Shown here piece by piece: positions 6,563 to 13,304 of a DNA stretch of 15,130 nt (position 1 is the first letter of the stretch; each line of letters starts with the position of its first letter). The notes beneath the pieces were generated by a model. The model was not told the DNA's origin, searched no databases, and saw only the letters and a list, made by a program, of their open reading frames with translations. Position numbers and translations under genes: made by a program. The stretch comes from Scatomonas sp963661545 (lineage in GTDB: Bacteria; Bacillota; Clostridia; Lachnospirales; Lachnospiraceae), in assembly GCA_963661545.1 (NCBI GenBank), contig CAVLCU010000060.1, forward strand, positions 1-15,130, in the 5' to 3' direction.

Positions 6563-7699
6563 GTGAATAAAAAAGAAATCGCGGAAATACGCAAACTTCT
6601 GACCAAGGACAATTGCCGCCTGGATCGGATCTGTGGCTGCTATATAGACGGGCACAAGGAGAAAAAGATGGAGATGCGAGAGGCTTTTCTCTCCCTTCCG
6701 GAGGAGGAAATGTTCAAATATCTGGATATTTTCAAGAAGGCTCTCTCCGGAACTCTGGGGAAGAATCTTTTTAACCTGGACTTTCCCCTGGAGGCGGAAC
6801 TGACCGACGGATGCCAGAAGTCCCTTCTCTTGCTCCGGGACTGTGAGCTGAAAGAGGATGCCCTGCTGGAGGCCTTTTATGAGAAATTCCTGGCTACCTA
6901 TCTGTACCCGGAGAACTATCTGATCCTGCTGGCTCATGGCAGTTATGATATTCCCGCCCGGGGCAGTGACCGGCTGGAGCTGGAGGACGCTTCGGAATAT
7001 GTCTATCAGTTTATTCTTTGCTGCGTCTGTCCGGTCAATCTGTCCAAGCCAGGGCTTTGCTATGATGCGGACAACAATACCTTTGTCGATAAATTGCAGG
7101 ACTGGATGGTACAGATGCCGGATCTGGCCTTTCTCTTTCCTGCCTTCAACGACCGGAATACCGACCTGCACAGCAGTCTCTACTATTCCAAAAATGCGGA
7201 TCTGCTCCATCCGGAGATCCCGGAGGGAATCCTGGGCTGCCCCCTTCCCTGTCCGGCTAAGGAGCAGAAATTGACCTTCAATGCCATGGTGGAGGAAACC
7301 TTCGGCGGAGAATGTGACTTTGAGGTTGCCCGCACAATTCATGAGAATCTGCAAGACCTGCTCAGGGAGAAAAAGGATGAGACGGAGCCTCTCGCCCTGG
7401 ATAAGCAGGATGTCCACCGCATCTTGGAGGACTGCGGAGCCAATCCGGAACAGCTGGAGCATTTTGAAGAGGAATATGACCAGCAAGCGGGTCAGGAGGC
7501 CAGCCTCATGGCCAACAATCTGACCAGCAGCCGGATCTTCGAGGTCAAGACGCCGGATATCACCATTCATGTCAATCCACAGCGAACCGATCTGTTGGAA
7601 ACCCAAGTCATTCAAGGTCAGGAATGTCTGGTCATTCCTCTGACCGACCAGGTAGAAGTCAACGGCATCCGCATCCGTTCCACTCCCAAAAGTCAATAA
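6563..7699 (+). CDS. DUF4317 family protein
   Basis: This 378-residue cytoplasmic protein belongs to DUF4317, a family widespread in Firmicutes with no known function. Family hallmarks I can see are the N-terminal NKKEIAEIRKLLTKDNC, CGCYIDGHKEK, then LSGTLGKNLFNLDFPLE, LILLAHGSYDIP, CCVCPVNLSKPGLCYD and FLFPAFNDRNTDLHSSLYYSKN. I start at the GTG at 6563, which has GGGAGG eight bases upstream and gives the usual N-terminus. An in-frame ATG at 6521 lies inside the leader palindrome and has no ribosome binding site. The gene is transcribed alone and ends at a strong terminator shared with the convergent DUF2284 gene. The C-terminal third is acidic and more variable. Confidence 0.9.
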   Translation: MNKKEIAEIRKLLTKDNCRLDRICGCYIDGHKEKKMEMREAFLSLPEEEMFKYLDIFKKALSGTLGKNLFNLDFPLEAELTDGCQKSLLLLRDCELKEDALLEAFYEKFLATYLYPENYLILLAHGSYDIPARGSDRLELEDASEYVYQFILCCVCPVNLSKPGLCYDADNNTFVDKLQDWMVQMPDLAFLFPAFNDRNTDLHSSLYYSKNADLLHPEIPEGILGCPLPCPAKEQKLTFNAMVEETFGGECDFEVARTIHENLQDLLREKKDETEPLALDKQDVHRILEDCGANPEQLEHFEEEYDQQAGQEASLMANNLTSSRIFEVKTPDITIHVNPQRTDLLETQVIQGQECLVIPLTDQVEVNGIRIRSTPKSQ

Positions 7700-7702
7700 A
7701 GA

Positions 7703-7753
7703 AAAGACCCCCGCCACCACATCCATCCGGATCCCGTGACAGGGGTCTTTCCT
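7703..7753. terminator. Bidirectional terminator between the DUF4317 and DUF2284 genes
   Basis: AAAGACCCC (7703-7711) pairs with GGGGTCTTT (7742-7750) around a 30-base loop. T-rich sequence follows on the plus strand and, from the complement of the A-rich 5' flank, on the minus strand. It lies exactly between two convergent stop codons. Confidence 0.83.
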
Positions 7754-8302
7754 TTAACTCTCTTTGATCAAGAACAGAGCAGTATAGGTCACCGTATTGG
7801 TTCCATAGTAGTATTTCATGTCATTGTCCTGACAAACCTTGCTGACCAGCAGCCCGTAACCCTCCATGGCTGAGACCGCCTTTTCCGGAAAGCGGCAGGG
7901 TTGATCCGGGTAGGTGCATTGCTTGCAAATATCGCAGCCGGCGCCGCACAGAGCCAGGACATCCGCATAAATCCCCCGAAGCTCCTTCAGGAAGGCGTGG
8001 CAATGCTCTCTTTGCTGCTTCTCTCCTTCCATCATTCCCTCATAATCCATCGTATCTTCCAGCTCAGCCGTAGTTTGTACCAGAATGCCCCAGTCATATT
8101 GCTGCATCCGCTCCCCGCACTCCTCTATGGTTCCGCAGCCCGGAGGACAGGTCCAGGTCTTGTTGTAGGCATGGCATTTATCCACCGCACACATATCCCT
8201 CACCTCGATCATAGGCTTCAAGGTCTCGATCTCTGCCATCCCTGCATGGGAAAATCCCAATTTCAATGCATCCTCCACCAGGTTTTCTTTCTCAAATGAC
8301 AT
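7754..8302 (-). CDS. DUF2284 predicted metal-binding protein
   Basis: The 182-residue protein has twelve cysteines arranged as in DUF2284, a family predicted to bind metal or iron-sulfur clusters but not assigned a reaction. The first group is C38, C43, C52, C56 and C62 (MCAVDKCHAYNKTWTCPPGCG). The second is C119, C123, C126, C129 and C136 in CGAGCDICKQCTYPDQPC, followed by SAMEGYG, a typical family string. The ATG at 8302 has AGGAGG eight bases upstream. It lies 62 bp after the arginase-like gene on the same strand, so co-transcription is likely. The CxxCTYPxQP motif is shared with the cysteine-rich protein two genes upstream (C59/C62), which supports a shared function for the cluster. Redox or corrinoid roles would be speculation. 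Confidence 0.88.
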   Translation of the reverse strand: MSFEKENLVEDALKLGFSHAGMAEIETLKPMIEVRDMCAVDKCHAYNKTWTCPPGCGTIEECGERMQQYDWGILVQTTAELEDTMDYEGMMEGEKQQREHCHAFLKELRGIYADVLALCGAGCDICKQCTYPDQPCRFPEKAVSAMEGYGLLVSKVCQDNDMKYYYGTNTVTYTALFLIKES

Positions 8303-8364
8303 ACCAAAATCCTCCTAATTCCGCTTGCTTTGTTTTTTTCCATCTCGGCTCTTTCTCCCTTCCC

Positions 8365-9117
8365 CTATTGGGGAAAGAGAGGAAGCAGCAGCTCTGCCAA
8401 TCTTCGGTTGGCGCCATCATTCAGCCTGCAGGCCTGATCCAGACCGGAATCGGCCAGGTTGTTAGCAGGTTCTCCGCAGATATCTGCTCCCAAAATCCGA
8501 TTTCCCCGACAAATTACCTCCAGCCATTTTACCAGGATATTCAGAGCCATCTTCCCCTGATCCCAATTGACCGGAACCTGATCCGGATCCAGCACATCCT
8601 TATCAATGGATAGATAAAAAGGATAAGGGGAGGGAGAAAGGGGCAGCGCCTGTCCCGTCCCTGCAGGATCCTTCCCAGCCGCCTCTTCCCCTATCGTCTG
8701 CAGTCGGCTCCTATATTCCGGCGGAATCTGTTCTATCTGTTCCCGGCCGGCTCCAATCAGCCATACATGCCGAAGAAGAGGGATCTCCTGCAGGGATTCC
8801 AGGAGCCAATTGCCGCAGGAGGTGAGGGGAAGCAATGCCGCTGGCTGCATGTCGCTGTGTCGGTCAAATACCACCAAATCAAAGGGCTCCTGGATCCTTT
8901 CCAGCCAAAATTTGGTCAGATAATGATAATTTCCCGAATCCAGGAAATGCAGATCCCCCAGCCTTTTCCTGCCGATCTCCCTGCGAATCTCCTCCGCCGC
9001 TTCCCGGGTGCAATAGCCATCCCTTCCCTCCAACTGCTGAAAGGAGATCCAGTCCTTTGGGTGGCTGCAGATCCAGGGCTCCCTGGCGTAGATACCGGTA
9101 AAATCCATGACAGTCAT
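8365..9117 (-). CDS. Arginase/agmatinase-fold hydrolase, substrate unknown
   Basis: A 250-residue ureohydrolase-superfamily protein. The residues that bind the two Mn ions in arginases are all recognisable: H65 in GNYHYL, D85/H87/D89 in DRHSD (the usual motif is DAHxD) and D172/D174 in SIDKDVLDP. GADICGEP near 210 replaces the usual DxxExxP region. It is shorter than classical arginases (about 300), so the substrate may differ; arginine, agmatine and formiminoglutamate are only family possibilities. I start at the ATG at 9117 (MTVMDFTGIY); ATGs at 9129 and 9108 are alternatives, and none has an ideal ribosome binding site. The longer open frame to 9189 merely reads the upstream gene out of frame. 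It begins 4 bp after that gene's stop, so the two are probably translationally coupled. Confidence 0.85.
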   Translation of the reverse strand: MTVMDFTGIYAREPWICSHPKDWISFQQLEGRDGYCTREAAEEIRREIGRKRLGDLHFLDSGNYHYLTKFWLERIQEPFDLVVFDRHSDMQPAALLPLTSCGNWLLESLQEIPLLRHVWLIGAGREQIEQIPPEYRSRLQTIGEEAAGKDPAGTGQALPLSPSPYPFYLSIDKDVLDPDQVPVNWDQGKMALNILVKWLEVICRGNRILGADICGEPANNLADSGLDQACRLNDGANRRLAELLLPLFPQ

Positions 9118-9121
9118 ATGC

Positions 9122-9433
9122 CTACTCATCTCCCCCGGCAGGACTGCCCATCTTCTTTTGGATCTCCTCGCTGAACTTTCTTTTCTCATTCTCCTTCTGG
9201 ATCCAGTTCACGATCACATCATAACTCTCCGGCTGATGGGGGTAGGTACAGCCCGAGCAATCCTTGATGATATGCTGCTTGTCCTTGCTCCAGATAAAGC
9301 TGGGCTTTCCCGGACACTTATCCCGGAGATAAAAGGGACAATAACAAAAAAGGCAGCTAAAATCCTCCAGCCCCTCATGACAGGGATAATACTCACAATC
9401 TTTGTTGGCAAAAAAACGATAGGAATTCTTCAT
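9122..9433 (-). CDS. Cysteine-rich small-domain protein
   Basis: The 103-residue protein has eight cysteines: C13, C18, C27, C30, C32, C40, C59 and C62. They occur in the order FFANKDCEYYPCH, CLFCYCPFY, DKCPG and CSGCTYPHQPESYD. This is the pattern of the 'cysteine-rich small domain' family, predicted to bind metal; no function is established. The tail (80-103) is charged and lacks cysteines. The ATG at 9433 has only a modest GAGAG about five bases upstream. It is the first gene of a three-gene minus-strand cluster with the arginase-like and DUF2284 genes. Its CxxCTYPxQP end is nearly repeated in the DUF2284 protein. An electron-transfer or metal-delivery part is possible but not shown. Confidence 0.85.
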   Translation of the reverse strand: MKNSYRFFANKDCEYYPCHEGLEDFSCLFCYCPFYLRDKCPGKPSFIWSKDKQHIIKDCSGCTYPHQPESYDVIVNWIQKENEKRKFSEEIQKKMGSPAGGDE

Positions 9434-9488
9434 ATAGACTCTCTTTCTGATCTAAGCCAGACCTATCTGCAAGGTTCTCTATTAGAAT

Positions 9489-9517
9489 AACATAAAATTC
9501 CCGGATTTGAAAGACAA
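9489..9517 (-). promoter_or_regulatory. Candidate promoter of the cysteine-rich/arginase-like/DUF2284 cluster
   Basis: Minus strand: TTGTCT (9512-9517), a 17-bp spacer and TATGTT (9489-9494). An alternative pair, TTTCAA with TATTCT, is shifted by a few bases. It is placed about 55 bp before the first gene. Confidence 0.5.
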
Positions 9518-9521
9518 AGGA

Positions 9522-9550
9522 TAGGCAAATTGTACAAAATAGGATATAAT
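9522..9550 (+). promoter_or_regulatory. Candidate promoter of the PPOX-like gene
   Basis: A perfect TATAAT (9545-9550) has a weak -35, TAGGCA (9522-9527), 17 bp upstream. It lies about 34 bp before the ATG. Confidence 0.65.
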
Positions 9551-9583
9551 AAGAGGAAAACAAACGAAGAGGAGGCACATTCT

Positions 9584-9976
9584 ATGGATGAAGTTTTAAA
9601 ATTCCTAAAGGACAACCCCACCTATTATCTGGCCACCATGGAGGGGGACCAGCCCCGGGTACGGCCCTTCGGAACCATCGCCTTGTTCGAAGGCAGGCTT
9701 TACTTCCAGACCGGACATGTGAAATCTGTCTACCAGCAGCTGATAGCCAATCCTAAGATTGAGATCTGCGGATTTGCCAACGGTCAATGGCTGCGCATCG
9801 CAGCTACCGCTGTCCGGGATGATCGAAGGGAAGCCCGAGCCGCGGTATTGGAAGATTATCCCAGCCTTCAGGCTATGTACTCTCCCGATGACGGCAATTG
9901 CGAGGTATTTTATCTCCAGGACGCCACCGCAACCTTCTCCTCCTTCACGGCGGAGCCCAGAACTATCCGGTTTTGA
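9584..9976 (+). CDS. Pyridoxamine 5'-phosphate oxidase-like FMN-binding protein
   Basis: A 130-residue single-domain protein of the FMN-binding split-barrel (PPOX-like) group. The N-terminal MDEVLKFLKDNPTYYLATMEGDQPRVRPFG matches the family opening, with the RVRPFG strand that contacts the flavin phosphate. LYFQTGHVKSVYQQLIANPKIEICGF follows in the usual place. Proteins of this short type are generally dimeric flavin or haem-type reductases rather than true PdxH, which is longer; the substrate cannot be told from the sequence. The ATG at 9584 has GGAGG eight bases upstream. The gene is monocistronic, divergent from the cysteine-rich gene and followed by a hairpin and T-run before the tRNA gene. 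Confidence 0.88.
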   Translation: MDEVLKFLKDNPTYYLATMEGDQPRVRPFGTIALFEGRLYFQTGHVKSVYQQLIANPKIEICGFANGQWLRIAATAVRDDRREARAAVLEDYPSLQAMYSPDDGNCEVFYLQDATATFSSFTAEPRTIRF

Positions 9977-9980
9977 CCGG

Positions 9981-10041
9981 CAGACGAAGGAGGGGCTTTC
10001 CTGCCCTTCCTCCTGTCTGGGCAGCCCTAGGATATTTTTTT
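9981..10041 (+). terminator. Hairpin and T-run after the PPOX-like gene
   Basis: CAGAC-GA-AGGAGG-GGC (9981-9996) pairs with GCC-CTT-CCTCCT-GTCTG (10003-10019), with small bulges. Seven Ts follow at 10035-10041. A smaller stem, CTGGG/CCTAG, lies nearer the Ts and may be the functional terminator, since the large stem is 15 bases away from them. Confidence 0.6.
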
Positions 10042-10052
10042 CAAAAAGGGTA

Positions 10053-10081
10053 TTCCCAAACTCCATTCTTTGTGTTATAAT
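10053..10081 (+). promoter_or_regulatory. Promoter of the tRNA-Ala gene
   Basis: TGTTATAAT (10073-10081) is an extended -10 with a perfect TATAAT. A weak TTCCCA (10053-10058) lies 17 bp upstream. It ends 21 bp before the tRNA. Confidence 0.7.
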
Positions 10082-10102
10082 CATCTGCGTTGAGACATTT
10101 GC

Positions 10103-10175
10103 GGGGCATTAGCGCAGCTGGGAGCGCGCCACAATGGCATTGTGGAGGCCGTGGGTTCGAATCCCATATGCTCCA
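10103..10175 (+). tRNA. tRNA-Ala (anticodon GGC)
   Basis: The 73-base cloverleaf is complete. The acceptor stem GGGGCAT/ATGCTCC has a G3-U70 pair, the identity element of tRNA-Ala. The D stem is GCGC/GCGC. The anticodon stem CCACA/TGTGG holds the loop ATGGCAT with anticodon GGC at 34-36, reading GCC. The TPsiC arm is GTGGG-TTCGAAT-CCCAT. The discriminator is A and the 3' CCA is not encoded (GGA follows), so it must be added after transcription. The gene stands alone between its own promoter and a strong terminator. Confidence 0.97.
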
Positions 10176-10207
10176 GGAAGACACACAGCGGTCGGTTTCT
10201 CAAGAAT

Positions 10208-10252
10208 AAGAAAAGACCACATCCTGACTACCTTGGGATGTGGTCTTTTCTT
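10208..10252. terminator. Strong bidirectional terminator
   Basis: AAGAAAAGACCACATCC (10208-10224) pairs perfectly over 17 bp with 10236-10252 around an 11-base loop. The stem ends in A-rich and T-rich arms, so a T-run is produced on both strands. It serves the tRNA gene on the plus strand and the 99-residue protein gene on the minus strand. Confidence 0.92.
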
Positions 10253-10256
10253 GTCC

Positions 10257-10556
10257 TTAAGGATCCAGGCAGAAGAAGGGGAATTTCTCCTGAATCTTGT
10301 CCCACAGGATCTCTTTCTCCCTCTCGGTCAATTCTCCCCCCGCGTTTTGTTCCAGGCACTTGTCCATATTTGCATGAAAGGATTCCAGCATGTCTGTGTG
10401 TTTTCCTGCGAATTCCGAATAGAGCCGATCACATTCCAACCGAATCATCTCCCGGATACAAAGCTCGAATCCCCTCTGACTCATAGGTTCTTTTCCGCTA
10501 TATAGAGCAACCGCCTCCTGGCTGGCTTCTTTTAGAAACTTCTTATATTCTGACAT
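10257..10556 (-). CDS. Small helical protein of unknown function (99 aa)
   Basis: I do not recognise this protein. It is 99 residues long, charged and predicted mostly helical (MSEYKKFLKEASQEAVALYS, then RGFELCIREMIRLECDRLYSEFAGK and LTEREKEILWDKIQEKFPF). There is no signal peptide, membrane segment or zinc motif; the three cysteines are scattered. It is probably a real gene: an AGGAG ribosome binding site lies 7 bases before the ATG at 10556, a TTGCCC-17-TATAAT promoter precedes it and a strong terminator follows. The open frame continues upstream to 11042 through the N-run, but that extension is antisense to the ATPase gene and not credible. Its promoter overlaps that of the divergent ATPase gene. 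Confidence 0.8.
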   Translation of the reverse strand: MSEYKKFLKEASQEAVALYSGKEPMSQRGFELCIREMIRLECDRLYSEFAGKHTDMLESFHANMDKCLEQNAGGELTEREKEILWDKIQEKFPFFCLDP

Positions 10557-10586
10557 TTCTTTTCTCCTTGTTTTATCTTCACACAG

Positions 10587-10615
10587 ATTATACCATTGAT
10601 ATTTTTTCCGGGCAA
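10587..10615 (-). promoter_or_regulatory. Promoter of the 99-residue protein gene
   Basis: Minus strand: TTGCCC (10610-10615), a 17-bp spacer and a perfect TATAAT (10587-10592). Its -35 box lies within the spacer of the divergent promoter. Confidence 0.82.
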
Positions 10616-10624
10616 GTATACAAT
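10596..10624 (+). promoter_or_regulatory. Promoter of the ABC-class ATPase gene
   Basis: TTGATA (10596-10601), a 17-bp spacer and TACAAT (10619-10624), five of six matches in each box. It overlaps the divergent promoter over 10596-10615. Confidence 0.75.
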
Positions 10625-10655
10625 ATAGGACAGTGAAAGAAAGCAGAAAGGAATC

Positions 10656-12314
10656 ATGATACCTATGAAAAGCGCACAGGATTTGAAAATTCTCTTGCAA
10701 TCCATTGACCATAAAAGCTATCCGGCTTACAAGTCCACCCAGGGAATCTACCGTTTTCCCGGCTACCTGCTGTCTATCGATCATGTCCAGGGGGATCCCT
10801 TTGCTNNNNNNNNNNGCCCCGCGAAGAAGGCTGCCCTGGCCGACCATCTGATCCGCCTCTTTGCGGCTGAGATTGACCGCTATAACTTCAAAGCCAAGGG
10901 CAGCGGCAAGAGCGGTCTCATGGCGGTAAGCCGCTGCGGTCAGGAGGTACTGGAGCGTTCTGCCTGTTCCATTCAGCCGGAGGATGGCTCTGTGATTCTC
11001 CGCATGCAGGTAGGATTTCCTGCAGTAGGCCGAACCATCCATGCAGGGGAGCTGATTCGTATTTTCTATGAATTTCTTCCCGGCTGCGTCAGCGCCAGCC
11101 TCTTCTACAAGAATCTGGATTCTAAGAAATGCCAGGCGGTTCGCTGCCTGTGTGAGGACCAGGAATACATCCGCAGCCAGCTAAAAGACCAGGGTCTGGT
11201 GGCTTTTGTGGCCAATGGAGCGATTCTGCCCCGTCTGTCGGGAGTATCGGAGCGTCCCATGCGGCAGGCAGTTCCCTTTTCCTCACCCCAGTCTCTGGAA
11301 ATAGAGCTTACCCTTCCCCACCGGGGGAATATCCGGGGCATGGGACTGAAGAAGGGCATTACCCTCATTGTGGGAGGTGGCTTTCACGGAAAGTCCACCC
11401 TTTTGAAGGCTTTGGAACGAGGAGTCTACAATCATATTGCCGGAGACGGTCGAGAATATGTCATTACCGATGCCTCCGCTGTCAAGCTTCGCTCCGAGGA
11501 TTCCCGCAGCATTCGCCAGGCGGATATTTCCCTCTTCATCAACCATCTGCCGGGAGGGCGGGATACCAGACATTTTTCCACGGAGGATGCCTCCGGCAGC
11601 ACCTCCCAGGCCGCCAATGTGGTAGAAGGAATAGAAGCAGGCAGTTCCCTCTTCCTCATTGATGAAGATACCTCCGCCACGAACTTCATGATTCGGGATG
11701 AACTCATGCAAAGTGTGGTATCGGACCGGGAGGAGCCCATCACTCCCTTCATCAGCCAGGTGAATTCCCTCTATGAAAAGGCTGGCATTTCCTCCATTAT
11801 TGTGGCCGGAAGCTCTGGCTCCTATTTTCATAATGCCGACCTGGTCATCCAAATGAAGGAATATCGCCCCTATGACATCACCTCCAAAGCCAAGGAAAAA
11901 GCTGCCCGGTTCGGTGGGGCTGTATCCCCAGCAGAAGGTTTTGTATTGCCTGCCTTTCACCGCTGCCCCCGGTCTCCCCTCGAATGGAAGAAGGAGGATC
12001 GGATGAAGCTGAAGGTTCTGGGAAAAGAGGCCTTCCAAATCAATCGTTCCACCACAGACCTGCGCTACCTGGAACAGCTGGCAGACTCGGAACAGATCTC
12101 CGCCTTGGCCTATCTCCTGGTCTACGCCTCCAAGCATTGGATGGATGGCCGCCGTACTCTGACCCAGGTGGTGGATCTGCTGGAGGAAATGCTGGATAAA
12201 AAAGGATTGGCTTCCCTGGCCATAGGATCCTATCTTTCCTCAGACCTGGCTCGTCCCCGCCGCCAGGAGATCTTCGCCTGCTTCGACCGATGCCGGGAGC
12301 TGCAATTCTCCTGA
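10656..12314 (+). CDS. Predicted ATPase of the ABC class, with assembly gap
   Basis: A soluble protein of the ABC_ATPase family (predicted ATPases of the ABC class, no membrane domain, function unknown). Family features before the nucleotide domain are GYLLSIDHVQGDPFA and YNFKAKGSGKSGLMAVSRCGQEVLERSAC. The P-loop is GGGFHGKST (bases 11374-11400), the signature-like region DASGSTSQA (near 11590) and Walker B SLFLIDEDTSATNFM (near 11650); IVAGSSGSYFHNADLVIQM follows. A variable C-terminal part ends at 12314. The ATG at 10656 has a modest AAAGGA site; a second ATG nine bases on is possible. Ten Ns at 10806-10815 fall directly after DPFA. From memory of the family about 20-25 residues normally sit there, so the visible length (552 including unknowns) is probably short. 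The frame is open on both sides, so I do not call it a pseudogene. Confidence 0.92.
   Translation: MIPMKSAQDLKILLQSIDHKSYPAYKSTQGIYRFPGYLLSIDHVQGDPFAXXXXPAKKAALADHLIRLFAAEIDRYNFKAKGSGKSGLMAVSRCGQEVLERSACSIQPEDGSVILRMQVGFPAVGRTIHAGELIRIFYEFLPGCVSASLFYKNLDSKKCQAVRCLCEDQEYIRSQLKDQGLVAFVANGAILPRLSGVSERPMRQAVPFSSPQSLEIELTLPHRGNIRGMGLKKGITLIVGGGFHGKSTLLKALERGVYNHIAGDGREYVITDASAVKLRSEDSRSIRQADISLFINHLPGGRDTRHFSTEDASGSTSQAANVVEGIEAGSSLFLIDEDTSATNFMIRDELMQSVVSDREEPITPFISQVNSLYEKAGISSIIVAGSSGSYFHNADLVIQMKEYRPYDITSKAKEKAARFGGAVSPAEGFVLPAFHRCPRSPLEWKKEDRMKLKVLGKEAFQINRSTTDLRYLEQLADSEQISALAYLLVYASKHWMDGRRTLTQVVDLLEEMLDKKGLASLAIGSYLSSDLARPRRQEIFACFDRCRELQFS
10806..10815. other. Assembly gap (10 Ns)
   Basis: Ten Ns interrupt the ATPase gene. 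A round number of this kind is usually a scaffold placeholder of unknown true length. The coding frame happens to stay open through it. Confidence 0.98.
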
Positions 12315-12338
12315 CTGCTTCCCGGACCCTAATAGAGG

Positions 12339-12394
12339 CGAGAGACCGCAGGAGCAGCACCATGCTGCTGTCTGCGGCCTCTCGTCTGACTTTT
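12339..12394 (+). terminator. Long hairpin after the ATPase gene, probable terminator
   Basis: CGAGAG-A-CCGCAG-G-AGCAGC pairs with GCTGCT-GT-CTGCGG-C-CTCTCG (12339-12384): 18 base pairs with small mismatches and a 5-base loop. A poor T-tract (TCTGACTTTT) follows on the plus strand. On the minus strand no T-run follows. It lies between two convergent genes. Confidence 0.6.
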
Positions 12395-12404
12395 CGATTG
12401 GGGA

Positions 12405-12420
12405 GGCGGCGCCGGCCGCC
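12405..12420. repeat. GC-only hairpin between convergent genes
   Basis: GGCGGC and GCCGCC are separated by GCCG, giving a 16-base all-GC inverted repeat 7 bp past the folB-folK stop. No T-run follows on the minus strand, so it may protect the 3' end or pause polymerase rather than be a simple terminator. Confidence 0.55.
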
Positions 12421-12427
12421 ATGGGGC

Positions 12428-13252
12428 TTACAGGGACTCTTCCTTCAACTCCTGCAGCAGCTGTGCCACAGTTTTATGCAGGAGAGGATGGCGCAGCCAT
12501 GGGGCAATCTGGTTCAGGGGGCCCAGAACAAACTCTCTTTTGGCCATCTCTCTATGGGGTATGGTAAGATCCTCGCTGTCCAGAATCAGATCATCATAGA
12601 GGAGAATATCCAGATCCAGGGTTCTGGGACCCCAATGAATCTTCCTCTCCCGTTTGGCCTCCTGCTCGATGCGATGCAGCTCTTCCAGCAGTTCTGCAGG
12701 AGTCAGCAAGGTGTCCAATTCCAGACAGGCATTGAGAAAATCATCCTGTTCCAGATACCCATAGGGGGCTGTGGTAATAAAATCCGATACCCTGGTTACC
12801 CGACAGCCTTCTGTCTTTTCCAGTTCTTCCACCCCAAAGTGGAGATAAGCATCCTTGTCCCCCATGTTGGAGCCCAGAGCAATATAAGCCCTGTGCCAGC
12901 CTCTTTCAATCTCCACAGATACCGTCTTCAGAGGAAGATGCACCGGAGCCCAGGGCTTCTGTATCTCCAGACAGACCTTACGTAGCCTGGGAATCTCCCA
13001 CAACATCTTAAAGGCCAGCTGCTCCGCTACACTTTCCAGCAGCTTGTAGGTTCTCTCTTCCAGGAATTCCCGTATCAGCTGGCTTACTTCTCCATAATGG
13101 ATAGAGGCTGTCAGATCATCCATCCGTCCTGCCTGCCTGGTATCGGTATATAAAACTGCCGAAACCACAAACTTCTGTCCCAGAGCATTCTCCTCCGGAA
13201 ACACCCCGTGATTCGCGAATACTTCCAATTCCTGAATCTTAATCTTGTCCAT
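12428..13252 (-). CDS. folB-folK: Fused dihydroneopterin aldolase / HPPK
   Basis: A 274-residue bifunctional folate enzyme. Residues 1-118 are dihydroneopterin aldolase (FolB): ANHGVFPEENALGQKF with the active-site Glu (about 21), TASIHYGEVSQLI, and K99 in QKPWAP, corresponding to the catalytic lysine. Residues 120-274 are hydroxymethyl-dihydropterin pyrophosphokinase (FolK): YIALGSNMGDKDAYL, GPRTLDLDILLYDD with the two Mg-binding aspartates D213 and D215, and IPHREMAKREFVLGPL. It makes 6-hydroxymethyl-dihydropterin from dihydroneopterin and then pyrophosphorylates it for FolP. Direct fusion of the two domains is common in Clostridia. The ATG at 13252 has GGAGG seven bases upstream. It is the last gene of the folate operon here, 52 bp after folP. 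Confidence 0.96.
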   Translation of the reverse strand: MDKIKIQELEVFANHGVFPEENALGQKFVVSAVLYTDTRQAGRMDDLTASIHYGEVSQLIREFLEERTYKLLESVAEQLAFKMLWEIPRLRKVCLEIQKPWAPVHLPLKTVSVEIERGWHRAYIALGSNMGDKDAYLHFGVEELEKTEGCRVTRVSDFITTAPYGYLEQDDFLNACLELDTLLTPAELLEELHRIEQEAKRERKIHWGPRTLDLDILLYDDLILDSEDLTIPHREMAKREFVLGPLNQIAPWLRHPLLHKTVAQLLQELKEESL

Positions 13253-13304
13253 CCTGCACCCTCCGCACAGACCGAGTATCCAACTCCCCCCAATCTCCAG
13301 GTTT

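Noticed and set aside
6494..7726. Open frame of 410 codons on the minus strand opposite the DUF4317 gene
   Set aside because: Antisense shadow. It covers the promoter and terminator of the real gene and has no start signals.
8360..8375. TTCCCC-TATT-GGGGAA hairpin at the arginase-like stop codon, considered as a terminator
   Set aside because: No T-run follows on the minus strand, and the short distance to the DUF2284 gene suggests read-through. The loop contains the stop codon, which may be chance.
10557..11042. Upstream extension of the 99-residue protein through the N-run
   Set aside because: The extension is antisense to the conserved ATPase gene, runs through unknown bases and would bypass a good promoter and ribosome binding site.
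12315..12427. Possible small gene or mobile-element end between the ATPase and folate genes
   Set aside because: The inverted repeats are hairpins with short loops, there are no direct repeats and no transposase fragment; no coding frame with a ribosome binding site is seen.
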